DNA from: an uncultured Bacilli bacterium
GTDB lineage: Bacteria > Bacillota_I > Bacilli_A > RF39 > UBA660
Direction: 5' to 3'
Assembly (NCBI GenBank): GCA_944371545.1
Contig: CALVXT010000008.1
Span: forward strand, 1 to 15,405
DNA: 15,405 bases
The first letter of the stretch is position 1, and the number at the start of each line of letters is the position of its first letter. A program made the translations under genes and the position numbers. The notes beneath the pieces were generated by a model, which saw nothing but the letters and a program-made list of their open reading frames with translations, had not been told where the DNA came from and searched no databases. Positions 1 through 6,492 of this stretch are shown here, piece by piece.

Positions 1-32
1 TCATCGTAATACTTATTAATTCTTGTTTTCAT
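1..32 (-). CDS. start of an unidentified leftward gene (partial)
   Basis: The complement of 30-32 is an ATG preceded by AAAGGA about 8 nt upstream, and ten codons read without a stop to the window edge (MKTRINKYYD). An extended -10 lies upstream. This is a plausible gene start, divergent from the ferredoxin. Too little is visible to name a product; the rest lies outside the window. Confidence 0.5.
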   Translation of the reverse strand, partial: MKTRINKYYD

Positions 33-53
33 AATTCTGATCCTTTCATACTA

Positions 54-82
54 AATATAACATATTTTGACATTTTTGGAAA
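54..82 (-). promoter_or_regulatory. promoter of the leftward edge gene
   Basis: On the minus strand, TATATT (54-59) is preceded by TG one base upstream, giving an extended -10. The -35 position (77-82) reads only TTTCCA. The predicted start near 47 would give a leader of about 14 nt. Confidence 0.4.
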
Positions 83-92
83 CGTCTATTTA

Positions 93-122
93 TTGATTTT
101 TAAAACTTTTTATGTTTATAAT
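93..122 (+). promoter_or_regulatory. ferredoxin promoter
   Basis: TTGATT (93-98), an 18-bp spacer, and a perfect TATAAT (117-122). Transcription would begin near 129. This excludes the upstream in-frame ATG at 112 as the start of the ferredoxin and supports the ATG at 142. Confidence 0.6.
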
Positions 123-141
123 AAGTTTGGTGAGGAAATTT

Positions 142-462
142 ATGGAAAAAATAAAAGTTTTAACAGACCAATGTATTGGCTGTGGTGCTTGTGTAGGTAT
201 TGATCCAGAACATTTTGATTTTAATGAAGATGGACTATCTCATGTAATTAGTGAAGAAAATTTAGAATCTGAAGCTTTAAAAGATGCAATTGATTCTTGT
301 CCAGTAGGTATTATTTCTTTAGAAGAAAGTACAGAAGAATTTAATTCAGAAAATGCTTTAGAAGAAAATGTACTTGAAGATGAGACAGACGAAAGCGAAT
401 TGGAAGATATTGAAACACCTTCAACAATTAAAAATGAAGATGTTGTCGATGAAGAAATTTAA
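142..462 (+). CDS. fer: single-cluster 4Fe-4S ferredoxin with acidic C-terminal tail
   Basis: A 106-residue cytoplasmic electron carrier. Cys11, Cys14 and Cys17 (CIGCGAC) and Cys53 before Pro supply the four ligands of one [4Fe-4S] cluster. This is the layout of Bacillus-type Fer proteins of about 80 residues, not the two-cluster clostridial type. The start is ATG 142: GGTGAGG at 129-135 is spaced 6 nt from it, and a TATAAT at 117-122 lies downstream of the alternative ATG at 112. After residue 60 there is a tail of about 46 residues, of which 21 are Asp or Glu and one is Lys. The tail is predicted disordered and is longer than in the usual family member. It is monocistronic with its own terminator. 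The redox partner cannot be told from the sequence. The family assignment is firm; any role for the tail is unknown. Confidence 0.92.
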   Translation: MEKIKVLTDQCIGCGACVGIDPEHFDFNEDGLSHVISEENLESEALKDAIDSCPVGIISLEESTEEFNSENALEENVLEDETDESELEDIETPSTIKNEDVVDEEI

Positions 463-483
463 ACTGCTATATGCAGTTTTTTT
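461..483 (+). terminator. ferredoxin terminator
   Basis: Stem AAACTGC (461-467) / GCAGTTT (473-479) with a 5-nt loop, running into a T tract (477-483). The stem begins inside the TAA stop codon. Confidence 0.85.
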
Positions 484-498
484 CTTGGTTTATTGCAT

Positions 499-538
499 AA
501 AAAAACTATAAAGAACTGTTCTTTATAGCTTCTTTTTT
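499..538. terminator. bidirectional terminator between convergent genes
   Basis: A 10-bp perfect stem, CTATAAAGAA (506-515) / TTCTTTATAG (519-528), with a 3-nt loop. It is flanked by an A tract on the left (499-505) and a T tract on the right (532-538). It ends the leftward zinc-ribbon operon and backs up the ferredoxin terminator. Confidence 0.85.
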
Positions 539-539
539 A

Positions 540-1262
540 TTAGCTAAATACTTTAGGAAGAATATAGCATACTACAAATAATGTAATTGCATAAGCTCCT
601 GTAAACACATAGCAGATTTTATTTTTATCAATTTTTGTTAATCCAACAAACCCATGGTAGGTATTTAATAGATAAATAACTCCTGTTATTGCTATAATAA
701 GAATAGCAATCCATTCACTTAAGAATAAGAAGATGAATGCTACTAATGTGGTAATTGTTGTAAATATTGAATTTACGCCAATTAATCCCATAATTGCTTT
801 AAAATCTGATTCTTTTTTTGTTAGAGCACTACCTATTAAATGCAATAATCCGCCTAAGCAAAAGAAGAAAATTATCATTAAAAGTACTGCAATAAAGAAT
901 ACGCTTATAGGTACTTCTACACTATATCCTCTAAGTAAAGACCCATAGCCACTTAATGAAGCAACTAATCCAACACTTTCTTTTACAAAGAAGAATGTGA
1001 ATAATCCAAAAATAATTGAATTAATTCCAATCATAATTAATGATAAGATGAAATTTGAACTTTTTGCATATTTTTTCATGGTATCTACCGGTTTTGTAAA
1101 AATACCTTTTAAAGCATCAATATAATCATTTACATAATCTGTAGCAACTTCGTTTACTACTTCTGCTTCTACTTCCTCTACTTTTTTGGTTTCTTTGTTT
1201 TCACAATCACATGGTTTCCCATCTTCTAGTTTCTTTCCACATTTTGTACAAAATTTTGCCAT
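540..1262 (-). CDS. zinc-ribbon multi-pass membrane protein (Yip1-like)
   Basis: A 240-residue protein. A short N-terminal zinc ribbon (Cys5, Cys8, Cys18, Cys20) is followed by a charged Glu/Lys-rich linker to about residue 65. Five or so hydrophobic segments then fill the rest: about 70-93, 115-148, 155-180, 183-203 and 218-238. The layout resembles Yip1-domain and similar zinc-ribbon membrane proteins of Firmicutes, whose function is not established. The last pair C-x-C of the ribbon is tighter than the usual C-x2-C. The start is supported by AGGAGA about 9 nt upstream. It lies 45 bp downstream of the other zinc-ribbon gene with no terminator between, so the two are probably one operon. No catalytic motif is visible; a role in envelope stress or scaffolding would be a guess. 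Confidence 0.75.
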   Translation of the reverse strand: MAKFCTKCGKKLEDGKPCDCENKETKKVEEVEAEVVNEVATDYVNDYIDALKGIFTKPVDTMKKYAKSSNFILSLIMIGINSIIFGLFTFFFVKESVGLVASLSGYGSLLRGYSVEVPISVFFIAVLLMIIFFFCLGGLLHLIGSALTKKESDFKAIMGLIGVNSIFTTITTLVAFIFLFLSEWIAILIIAITGVIYLLNTYHGFVGLTKIDKNKICYVFTGAYAITLFVVCYILPKVFS

Positions 1263-1307
1263 AAATCTACTCTCCTCACTTAATTTTATTTTTAAAATCT
1301 TTTTTTA

Positions 1308-2552
1308 TTACCAAGTTGAAAAATATGTTACTGTTCCATAAATATCATTTATCTTATATGCATTGTCTACATAATCGTAAGAAATACTTGTTGTATAGGA
1401 ACTATTTCCTTCTTTTGTCTTTGTTTCATTATTGAAGTTTTGATAATCAACCGTATATTTATAAGTGAACTTTGCTGAAATTTCTAATTGATTATCGTTT
1501 AAGCTAACATCTGTAATATTTACATCTGTTACTTCAAAAGCTTTTAAAGTCACATCACTATCTGTGACAAGTTCTTCATATAAATCTTCGTATTCTTGTT
1601 CTAAATTTTTTAAATCTGCATTTGCATAATTATAACTTTCTTTTATGCTATTCCAGTCTTTTTTAGCTATGATATTTGCATATAAAGTTGTTAAATCCTT
1701 TTTTACTTGTTCTTCTAAAGTTGTTTTCATTTCATCAGTTAAGGATTCAAGTGAAACATCTGCTTTATAACTTGTATTATAACTTGAAATATTTTGTTCA
1801 CTCGTTTCTTCAATTCCACAAGGTAAAACGGTTTTAATTGTTGTGGTTCCTACAAAAATTTGAGAAATTACATACACATCTAATTCTTCTGTTGATTTGT
1901 CGTTATTTAAATATTTAGATTCTAATGCGATATCATTTACTGTTACAGTTGAATTTTTTGGAACAGTTATTTGATAATCTTTTACAAGTAATGAATTACT
2001 TACATTTGATACTTGCCATGAATCAAAAATCAAAAATTTCTTTTGACTATTTTTTATTACGCGAATGGTAATGGTATCTTCTTCACTTCCTTCTGAAGCA
2101 ATTTGAAATTCAACATTGGCTGTTAACTTTCCTTCGTTATACTCCACATCAATAACTTTATAGTTTACGACATCATCATATCCATTGTGTAATGAATCAA
2201 AAATTTTTTCAAATGCTTCTTTAGTTGCAAATGTTGTATCACCGCTTAAATTTAAAGCATTATATATTCGGTCTGCATCATTACTAATCATTGCTTCTAA
2301 ATATTCGGTTGCTACTCCTTCAGGTCCAAACCTTTTGCTTAAGAACCAATAACTTCCAATAACTACAACTACTAAAACAACAACAGTTATAATTATTGCT
2401 TTCTTTTTCTTCGACATTGGTTTGCGTTCGGTTTTTTTCACCACTTTTTTTGTTTTCTTTTCTTCTTCCTCTTTTTGATGAACTTTAGCTCCACACTCTC
2501 CACAAAACTCAGCATTTTTCTTTAGTTTGGCTCCACATTCACCACAGTACAT
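1308..2552 (-). CDS. zinc-ribbon, single-TM protein of TcaA/YvbJ type
   Basis: A 414-residue protein, first gene of the operon. A canonical zinc ribbon at the N-terminus (Cys3, Cys6, Cys17, Cys20) is followed by a very basic linker (about 25-52), one membrane helix (about 53-72) and a large region predicted to lie outside the membrane. The order of ribbon, basic linker, TM and repeated extracytoplasmic domains matches TcaA of Staphylococcus and YvbJ of Bacillus. Just after the TM is a GPEGVATEYLEAM segment like the start of an NTF2-like fold, and a second such domain seems to occupy about 290-414. TcaA affects glycopeptide susceptibility, but this protein's role is unknown. The start has AAAGGAGTG at good spacing. 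Family resemblance is by architecture and eye, not by alignment. Confidence 0.7.
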   Translation of the reverse strand: MYCGECGAKLKKNAEFCGECGAKVHQKEEEEKKTKKVVKKTERKPMSKKKKAIIITVVVLVVVVIGSYWFLSKRFGPEGVATEYLEAMISNDADRIYNALNLSGDTTFATKEAFEKIFDSLHNGYDDVVNYKVIDVEYNEGKLTANVEFQIASEGSEEDTITIRVIKNSQKKFLIFDSWQVSNVSNSLLVKDYQITVPKNSTVTVNDIALESKYLNNDKSTEELDVYVISQIFVGTTTIKTVLPCGIEETSEQNISSYNTSYKADVSLESLTDEMKTTLEEQVKKDLTTLYANIIAKKDWNSIKESYNYANADLKNLEQEYEDLYEELVTDSDVTLKAFEVTDVNITDVSLNDNQLEISAKFTYKYTVDYQNFNNETKTKEGNSSYTTSISYDYVDNAYKINDIYGTVTYFSTW

Positions 2553-2578
2553 CCAATCACTCCTTTTCTATATCTATC

Positions 2579-2607
2579 ATTATAATTTTTTTTGACGAAA
2601 ATAACAA
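2579..2607 (-). promoter_or_regulatory. promoter of the zinc-ribbon operon
   Basis: On the minus strand, TTGTTA (2602-2607), a 17-bp spacer and TATAAT (2579-2584). The predicted start near 2572 leaves a leader of about 20 nt carrying AAAGGAG. Confidence 0.65.
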
Positions 2608-2658
2608 TAACTAAACTTAAAATTTCATCAAAAAAATACATTTATATAAAAACTCTAT

Positions 2659-2686
2659 TTGCAAATATTCATTTTTATGATAACAT
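2659..2686 (+). promoter_or_regulatory. tRNA-Thr promoter
   Basis: TTGCAA (2659-2664), a 16-bp spacer and TAACAT (2681-2686), with TG one base upstream of the -10. The predicted start lies about 2 nt before the tRNA 5' end. Confidence 0.45.
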
Positions 2687-2694
2687 GATGGTAA

Positions 2695-2768
2695 GCCGAT
2701 TTAGTACAGTGGTAGTACAGATGCATGGTAAGCATCAGAGAACAGTTCAATTCTGTTAATCGGCACCA
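2695..2768 (+). tRNA. tRNA-Thr (anticodon GGT), CCA encoded
   Basis: A complete cloverleaf. The acceptor is GCCGATT/AATCGGC (2695-2701, 2758-2764). The D stem is GTAC/GTAC. The anticodon stem GATGC/GCATC has loop ATGGTAA, giving anticodon GGT at 2727-2729. The T stem AACAG/CTGTT has loop TTCAATT. The discriminator A is followed by a genomic CCA at 2766-2768. It reads ACC and ACU codons. Decayed mobile-element-like DNA begins directly downstream, as is common where elements use tRNA 3' ends. Confidence 0.96.
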
Positions 2769-2814
2769 GATTGATAGGAAACTCGAACTTTTAAAATTTC
2801 GAGAATAATAAATC

Positions 2815-2838
2815 ACTAACAGAAATGTTAGTTTTTTT
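2815..2838 (+). terminator. tRNA-Thr terminator
   Basis: Stem ACTAACA (2815-2821) / TGTTAGT (2826-2832), GAAA tetraloop, then seven T. A second palindrome between it and the tRNA pairs CTCGAA (2782-2787) with TTCGAG (2798-2803). Confidence 0.85.
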
Positions 2839-2850
2839 GTTATTAAAAAA

Positions 2851-3340
2851 GAAAGCGCAAATGATTATAAGCTAACAATAGAAACTATAGAATTAAAAAT
2901 ATTTGAAGAGTTAAAAGATAACCAGAAAACTAGATAATCGTTGTAAAAACAAAATTATCTTATGACTAGAGATTATAAGATACTAAAAAAAATTAAAAAC
3001 TTCTAAACCTACTATCACTGGTAAAGAATTTAAATTTGATAAAGAAACTTATGATACTCTGCAAGCCAAAAAGAAAATAGAAGACTTCACAATTTCTTAA
3101 ATGTTATACTCTAAACCTAAAAAAAGGCTTTAATAAATTACTATACATAGTGATTGAAAACGATAAAGATGATGTGGTTAAAAAAATAACTTCTTATATC
3201 AATTAGATTATTACAACGATAAAGATTTACACAATATTGCAGATGAAACAACTAGAGAAGATAAAATAAACGATTATCTTTATAAACAAAAATATGAAGA
3301 ATATGATAACGACTACTATGAAAGAGATATAGATATTTAA
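2851..3340 (+). pseudogene. decayed coding region, possibly the end of a mobilisation (Mob/Pre-type) gene
   Basis: No intact ORF, but successive rightward fragments have lysine/glutamate-rich, protein-like composition broken by stops and frame changes. One is open at 2851-2934 (ending ...FEELKDNQKTR). Another is open at 2987-3097 and includes TITGKEFKFDKETYDTLQ. A third is near 3130-3205 (FNKLLYIVIENDKDDVVKKI), and the last is open at 3182-3337 and ends YYERDIDI. The third and fourth overlap in different frames, as after a small indel. Acidic, charged C-termini like this occur in MobV/Pre relaxases of Firmicutes plasmids, but no relaxase motif is visible, so that identity is a weak guess. No start codon with a ribosome site belongs to any fragment. 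This fills most of the gap between tRNA-Thr and the next gene. Confidence 0.45.
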
Positions 3341-3346
3341 AATATG

Positions 3347-3355
3347 TGATATAAT
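3347..3355 (+). promoter_or_regulatory. extended -10 promoter of the zincin-like gene
   Basis: TGATATAAT matches TGnTATAAT exactly, with no recognisable -35. The predicted start near 3362 gives a 14-nt leader that contains AGAGGTG (3364-3370). Confidence 0.55.
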
Positions 3356-3375
3356 TAATTTGTAGAGGTGTTGTT

Positions 3376-5058
3376 ATGATTTTATATGATAATATAATCA
3401 AAAAAATATCTAATAATAATAAAATAATTGATGAAAAAACTTCTCTAATATCCAAATACTTTGTTTCTCTTTTTGAGTTGAACATAATAAAGGATGCATC
3501 ATTAATAGACAATCTTGTTTCAAAAGTAGTTAATGAGTTAGATGATATTGTATATTATGATAGCAATGATGAAAAAATATTGAAAGAGTTAGAGATTAGT
3601 AAAAATAATAAAGGCTTATCTAAGGGTAATATTATATACATAAATAAAAATATGAAAGATGATATGATTAAAATAACATTATTTCATGAATTGACGCATT
3701 TTTTGCAAAGATATAATATTGAAGGATTGGGAGAATGCATAGGAATAATGCAAAACTATAAATGGCGCATTCTAATGGAAGCACAAACACAAAATGTTGC
3801 CGAAATGGTATATTCTAATATTTTTGGCAATATAAAAGAAAGTTTGGAATATAATTCGGAAGAATTAAGAATGTTGCCAGGTGGAATTATTAAAAGTAAT
3901 TTAAGAAATTACCAAATGTATGATTCGATATTAAAAAAAATATTAATAGTTTTGAATATGAGTATTGAAGAATTTATAGCAATTAATTTTAGTGGAGAAC
4001 AATCATTAAAATTATTTGAAGAAAAACTAGATAATGTTTATGGTAAAGAAGTAAAAAATTTTATATGGGAATTACTTGATATAATTTATTCTACAGATGC
4101 AATAATATATACTGGTGGTGCTAATGATTTATCAGATCCTTATATTGTTCAAAGTTTAGTTGATAATAGAAAGATAAATGTTTCTTCAAAAAATCAATTT
4201 AAAGCAATTAAACAACTTGATTTATTATTATTGTTTTTATCAAAACAAAATATTGAAATTTATTCAAAACTTTTGGATTTACAATTTGATACAAAAGAAA
4301 AATATATGCAACAATCAAATAAATTTTCTGAAGTATCGCACACTTCTATGGAAGAAGTCGAAAATAATCCAGAACAATTTATAATGACAGAATGTATACC
4401 TGCTTGTAAGGAATTATGGAGTAAAAATATTTACACATTTATGGTGAGTAATTATACCGATAAAACCAGAATATGGGTTGAAATATATGATGAAATTAGT
4501 GAAGAAAATTTAAGATATTTAAAAAGTTTAAAATTCAAAAATATATCTGTAAATATCTATCATGATGGATTTTATCAAATTGCAATAAATCATATTGGAA
4601 AAAATGCCAGTGATCTATTATTAGAAGTTTGCAGAGGATTTAAAATGCAGGATGTACCTAAAAATATAGCATATTATAGTGAAGAAGATTTTTTGATAAA
4701 ATGTGGCTGCTATGATGAGAAATCTAATCCCAATTATTATGAAATGAAAGAATTTTACGAAATGGAATTTGCTAGTTTAGAAGAACAAAGAATTTATATG
4801 GATAAATTTAGAGAATGGGAACTTAGTGACAATAGTAAAAAAACAATAAAAACATTTAATCCAAGCAAAAAAGAAAAAACTACAGAAGAATATGCAATCG
4901 AACATAATATGATATATAAAGATGGTAGAATCTATTTAAGTAAATTTGATTATGAAAAGCATGTTAAATATGTACATTATATTGAAACGATTATTGATAA
5001 TCAATTATATTCGACACATTTTGAAAATGGAGTAGAAACAATTAATCATAAATTATAA
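3376..5058 (+). CDS. unrecognised 560-aa protein with an HExxH zincin motif
   Basis: I do not recognise this as a named family. Residues 98-112 contain HELTH at 104-108 within a hydrophobic helix (ITLFHELTHFLQRY), the zinc-binding motif of metallopeptidases. A following helix has Glu135 and Glu143 (LMEAQTQNVAEMVY), so Glu135, 27 residues after the second His, is a candidate third ligand as in gluzincins. Residues 1-95 are helical and charged. Residues 190-560 show no motif I know and include several Tyr- and Lys-rich stretches. There is no signal peptide or membrane helix, so it should be cytoplasmic. AGAGGTG is well spaced from ATG 3376. The gene sits alone between a decayed coding region and a transposase remnant beside tRNA-Thr, which suggests acquisition by transfer. 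Peptidase activity is inference from the motif; a toxin, defence or phage-derived role is possible but unproven. Confidence 0.7.
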   Translation: MILYDNIIKKISNNNKIIDEKTSLISKYFVSLFELNIIKDASLIDNLVSKVVNELDDIVYYDSNDEKILKELEISKNNKGLSKGNIIYINKNMKDDMIKITLFHELTHFLQRYNIEGLGECIGIMQNYKWRILMEAQTQNVAEMVYSNIFGNIKESLEYNSEELRMLPGGIIKSNLRNYQMYDSILKKILIVLNMSIEEFIAINFSGEQSLKLFEEKLDNVYGKEVKNFIWELLDIIYSTDAIIYTGGANDLSDPYIVQSLVDNRKINVSSKNQFKAIKQLDLLLLFLSKQNIEIYSKLLDLQFDTKEKYMQQSNKFSEVSHTSMEEVENNPEQFIMTECIPACKELWSKNIYTFMVSNYTDKTRIWVEIYDEISEENLRYLKSLKFKNISVNIYHDGFYQIAINHIGKNASDLLLEVCRGFKMQDVPKNIAYYSEEDFLIKCGCYDEKSNPNYYEMKEFYEMEFASLEEQRIYMDKFREWELSDNSKKTIKTFNPSKKEKTTEEYAIEHNMIYKDGRIYLSKFDYEKHVKYVHYIETIIDNQLYSTHFENGVETINHKL

Positions 5059-5079
5059 AAAAGATGAGCAATGCTCATC
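5057..5079 (-). terminator. leftward terminator at the end of the zincin-like gene
   Basis: A near-perfect palindrome, GATGAGCA (5063-5070) / TGCTCATC (5072-5079), has an A tract on its left (5057-5062). On the minus strand this is a stem followed by T6. It would stop transcription arriving from the transposase side; as a rightward terminator it lacks a T tract. Confidence 0.5.
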
Positions 5080-5089
5080 ACAGATTGTT

Positions 5090-5127
5090 GACAAATAGGT
5101 ATGATACATTGCTTATTTGTCTTTTTT
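5090..5127 (+). terminator. terminator of the zincin-like gene
   Basis: Stem GACAAATA (5090-5097) / TATTTGTC (5114-5121), extendable inward by about four pairs with G-U, followed by six T. Confidence 0.7.
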
Positions 5128-5158
5128 GTTTAATTTTAAGCTAAAAATATGAAATATC

Positions 5159-5189
5159 AAAAAAATACTTAGTATAGCCTTCTACTAAG
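5159..5189 (-). terminator. terminator of the transposase remnant
   Basis: On the minus strand, CTTAGTA pairs with TACTAAG (5183-5189 with 5168-5174) across an 8-nt loop. A T tract follows from the A run at 5159-5165. The transposase TAG stop (5185-5187) lies in the stem. Confidence 0.6.
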
Positions 5190-5415
5190 CATATTGATGT
5201 AATACAAATTTTTTGAAATTCATACACACATTAAGAAGAGTTAGTTCACGACTGACTCTTTCTTTTGTTCGGAAATAGATTTTCCCTAATCTTTGTTTCA
5301 TTTTTCTAGCGACATACAATTGTTCAATATGCTCAGTATATGTAGGATGTTGTTTATTTTCACTTTTTGTACATTGACTTTTAAATGGACAAATTTCACA
5401 ATCATTTTTATCTGC
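5185..5415 (-). pseudogene. 3' remnant of an IS1182-like transposase
   Basis: Reading leftward from 5415, 76 codons remain open to a TAG at 5187-5185 and are preceded in frame by a stop. The fragment begins ADKNDCEICPFKSQC, the CxxCPxxxxC cysteine cluster of IS1182-type DDE transposases. It continues to KQRLGKIYFRTKERVSREL and ends with a typical ELTLLNVCMNFKKF tail helix. Intact proteins carry a segment with the last catalytic Glu (E-x-x-F-G-x-x-K) and an arginine/glycine-rich stretch between the RLGKIY-like and tail parts. Here these are missing, so there is an internal deletion as well as loss of the whole 5' end. It cannot be active. Terminal inverted repeats were not found. Confidence 0.75.
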
Positions 5416-5564
5416 TTAAAAATTAAATTTTTTTATATTATATAATATATTTCTCAAAGAAATTCTCTTAAAATTTGATTTGACTATGATACCAACTTAT
5501 ACAGTTGCTACTTATTTTTATTAAAATTAAACAAACAAATAATTTTTGGCTTTGCATTTCAAAC
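5416..5564. other. non-coding AT-rich stretch
   Basis: Very AT-rich, with no ORF, RNA gene or convincing repeat that I can see. It may hold further decayed transposase sequence upstream of the remnant, but no transposase motif could be read. Confidence 0.4.
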
Positions 5565-5602
5565 AAAAAAACTACTTTCAATTCTGAGAGTAGCTTTATT
5601 TT
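5565..5602. terminator. bidirectional terminator after the flavodoxin gene
   Basis: A 9-bp stem, CTACTTTCA (5572-5580) / TGAGAGTAG (5585-5593), with one G-U pair and an ATTC loop. An A run on the left (5565-5571) serves leftward transcription and a T-rich run on the right serves rightward transcription. Confidence 0.8.
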
Positions 5603-5617
5603 TTTTCTTACTTATTT

Positions 5618-6151
5618 TTACTTTTGAATTTCATTCATTATTGCATTTAAACTGGAAAAATTCACAAAATTAACCTTTTTATTGTAAGTTTCTATCATTG
5701 CTTTATCTTCTGCAGTTTGCTCTTCTTCAGGAGTATTTTTAATCGCATTATATAATAATTTTAACATTGTTTTGTGAACAAAACTTAATCTTGAATAATC
5801 AATTCCACCTCTTAAGTGAAATATGGTTGCCTTTTCGAAAATTTCTTGTTTAATTTGTTTTTTTATATTATTTCTAATCGTCTTTATATTTTTCTCGTCT
5901 GTTGGGTCTGCAAGGCCTACTGTTACTAGAATAATTTTTTTATTTAATACATTATCTAATTTTTTTAGTGTTTTAGACATTCCTAATACTCCGCCTGCAT
6001 ATAATCCGCCTATATAAATAATGGTGTCATAATTATTTATTTGATTGGCATTTTTAAAAGGAATGGCTTTTATATTTGTTTTCTTAGAAAGTTCGTTTGC
6101 ATACTGTTTTGTTGTCCCATAATGTGAGCCATATATTATAATGCTACTCAT
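5618..6151 (-). CDS. flavodoxin-domain protein (HemG-like fold)
   Basis: A 177-residue FMN-binding protein, probably cytoplasmic. The N-terminus has a first strand and phosphate-binding loop, IIIYGSHYGTTKQYA, typical of flavodoxins. A second strand, DTIIYIGGLYAGG, and a loop, KKIILVTVGLADP, fit the FMN ring-binding parts. The C-terminus (LRGGIDYSRLSFVHKTMLKLL) resembles the flavodoxin-like proteins related to protoporphyrinogen oxidase HemG (Flavodoxin_5 type). The start chosen is the internal ATG at 6151, because GGAGG lies 5 nt before it; the ATG at 6163 has no ribosome site. It follows the small DUF4177-like gene by 15 bp, so the two are translated from one transcript. There is no haem pathway gene nearby, so the substrate or partner is unknown. 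Confidence 0.8.
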   Translation of the reverse strand: MSSIIIYGSHYGTTKQYANELSKKTNIKAIPFKNANQINNYDTIIYIGGLYAGGVLGMSKTLKKLDNVLNKKIILVTVGLADPTDEKNIKTIRNNIKKQIKQEIFEKATIFHLRGGIDYSRLSFVHKTMLKLLYNAIKNTPEEEQTAEDKAMIETYNKKVNFVNFSSLNAIMNEIQK

Positions 6152-6166
6152 AACAACCTCCATAAT

Positions 6167-6322
6167 TTATTTTTTAAATACTAAAATTGCTTTTGCTGTT
6201 CCTGTAATTGACATGGTTATTAATTCGTAACCGTTTTTTTGCATTTCATTCGCTTTTTCTTCTACTTTTTTAGCCATATCATCTGCTTTTGGCGAATACT
6301 CTATAACAACTGTTTTATACAT
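6167..6322 (-). CDS. 51-aa DUF4177-like small protein
   Basis: A short gene with a strong ribosome site: AGGAGG 6 nt before the ATG at 6322-6320. The product starts MYKTVVIEYSPKADDM and contains a helix then NGYELITMS and AILVFKK. This matches the DUF4177 pattern: a beta strand, a helix ending N-x-x-G-[WY]-E-L, then strands ending in K-[KR]. The family's function is unknown. Here it is the first gene of a two-gene transcript with the flavodoxin-domain protein. A possible operator lies upstream, and the HTH regulator gene is transcribed toward it. Confidence 0.8.
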   Translation of the reverse strand: MYKTVVIEYSPKADDMAKKVEEKANEMQKNGYELITMSITGTAKAILVFKK

Positions 6323-6339
6323 CTTTTACCTCCTAGCTT

Positions 6340-6392
6340 ATTATAAATTATGTACCGCTATAATTGTATAGACTTTACCCTGACAATATTGT
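6340..6392 (-). promoter_or_regulatory. promoter and possible operator for the small-protein/flavodoxin pair
   Basis: Two leftward options: TTGTCA (6381-6386) with an 18-bp spacer to TATAGC (6357-6362), or a perfect TATAAT at 6340-6345 without a -35. The TATAAT would place the transcript start inside the AGGAGG site, so the first is preferred. A 10-bp palindrome, ACAATATTGT (6383-6392), overlaps the -35 and could bind a repressor. Confidence 0.4.
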
Positions 6393-6492
6393 ACAACATC
6401 GCTCATATTTCATTCAAGTTTTTTCTTAATCCAATTTATTCTATATTTGATATTCCTATTTCATTTTTTATCAGTTTCATAAATCGTATCTG

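Noticed and set aside
112..141. Upstream ATG extending the ferredoxin by ten residues
   Set aside because: The -10 TATAAT lies within this extension and the ribosome site fits ATG 142.
2782..2803. CTCGAA/TTCGAG palindrome after tRNA-Thr as an integrase or resolvase site
   Set aside because: A single short palindrome with no integrase gene in the window; not enough to call a recombination site.
3252..3512. Leftward ORF of 86 codons overlapping the start of the zincin-like gene
   Set aside because: No ribosome site, low-complexity hydrophobic translation, and it covers the promoter and start of a better supported rightward gene.
2746..5586. Possible att direct repeat: TTCAATTCTG occurs in tRNA-Thr (2746-2755) and at 5577-5586
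   Set aside because: Only 10 bases in AT-rich DNA, not at the tRNA 3' end, and the second copy is part of a terminator stem; chance is the simpler explanation.
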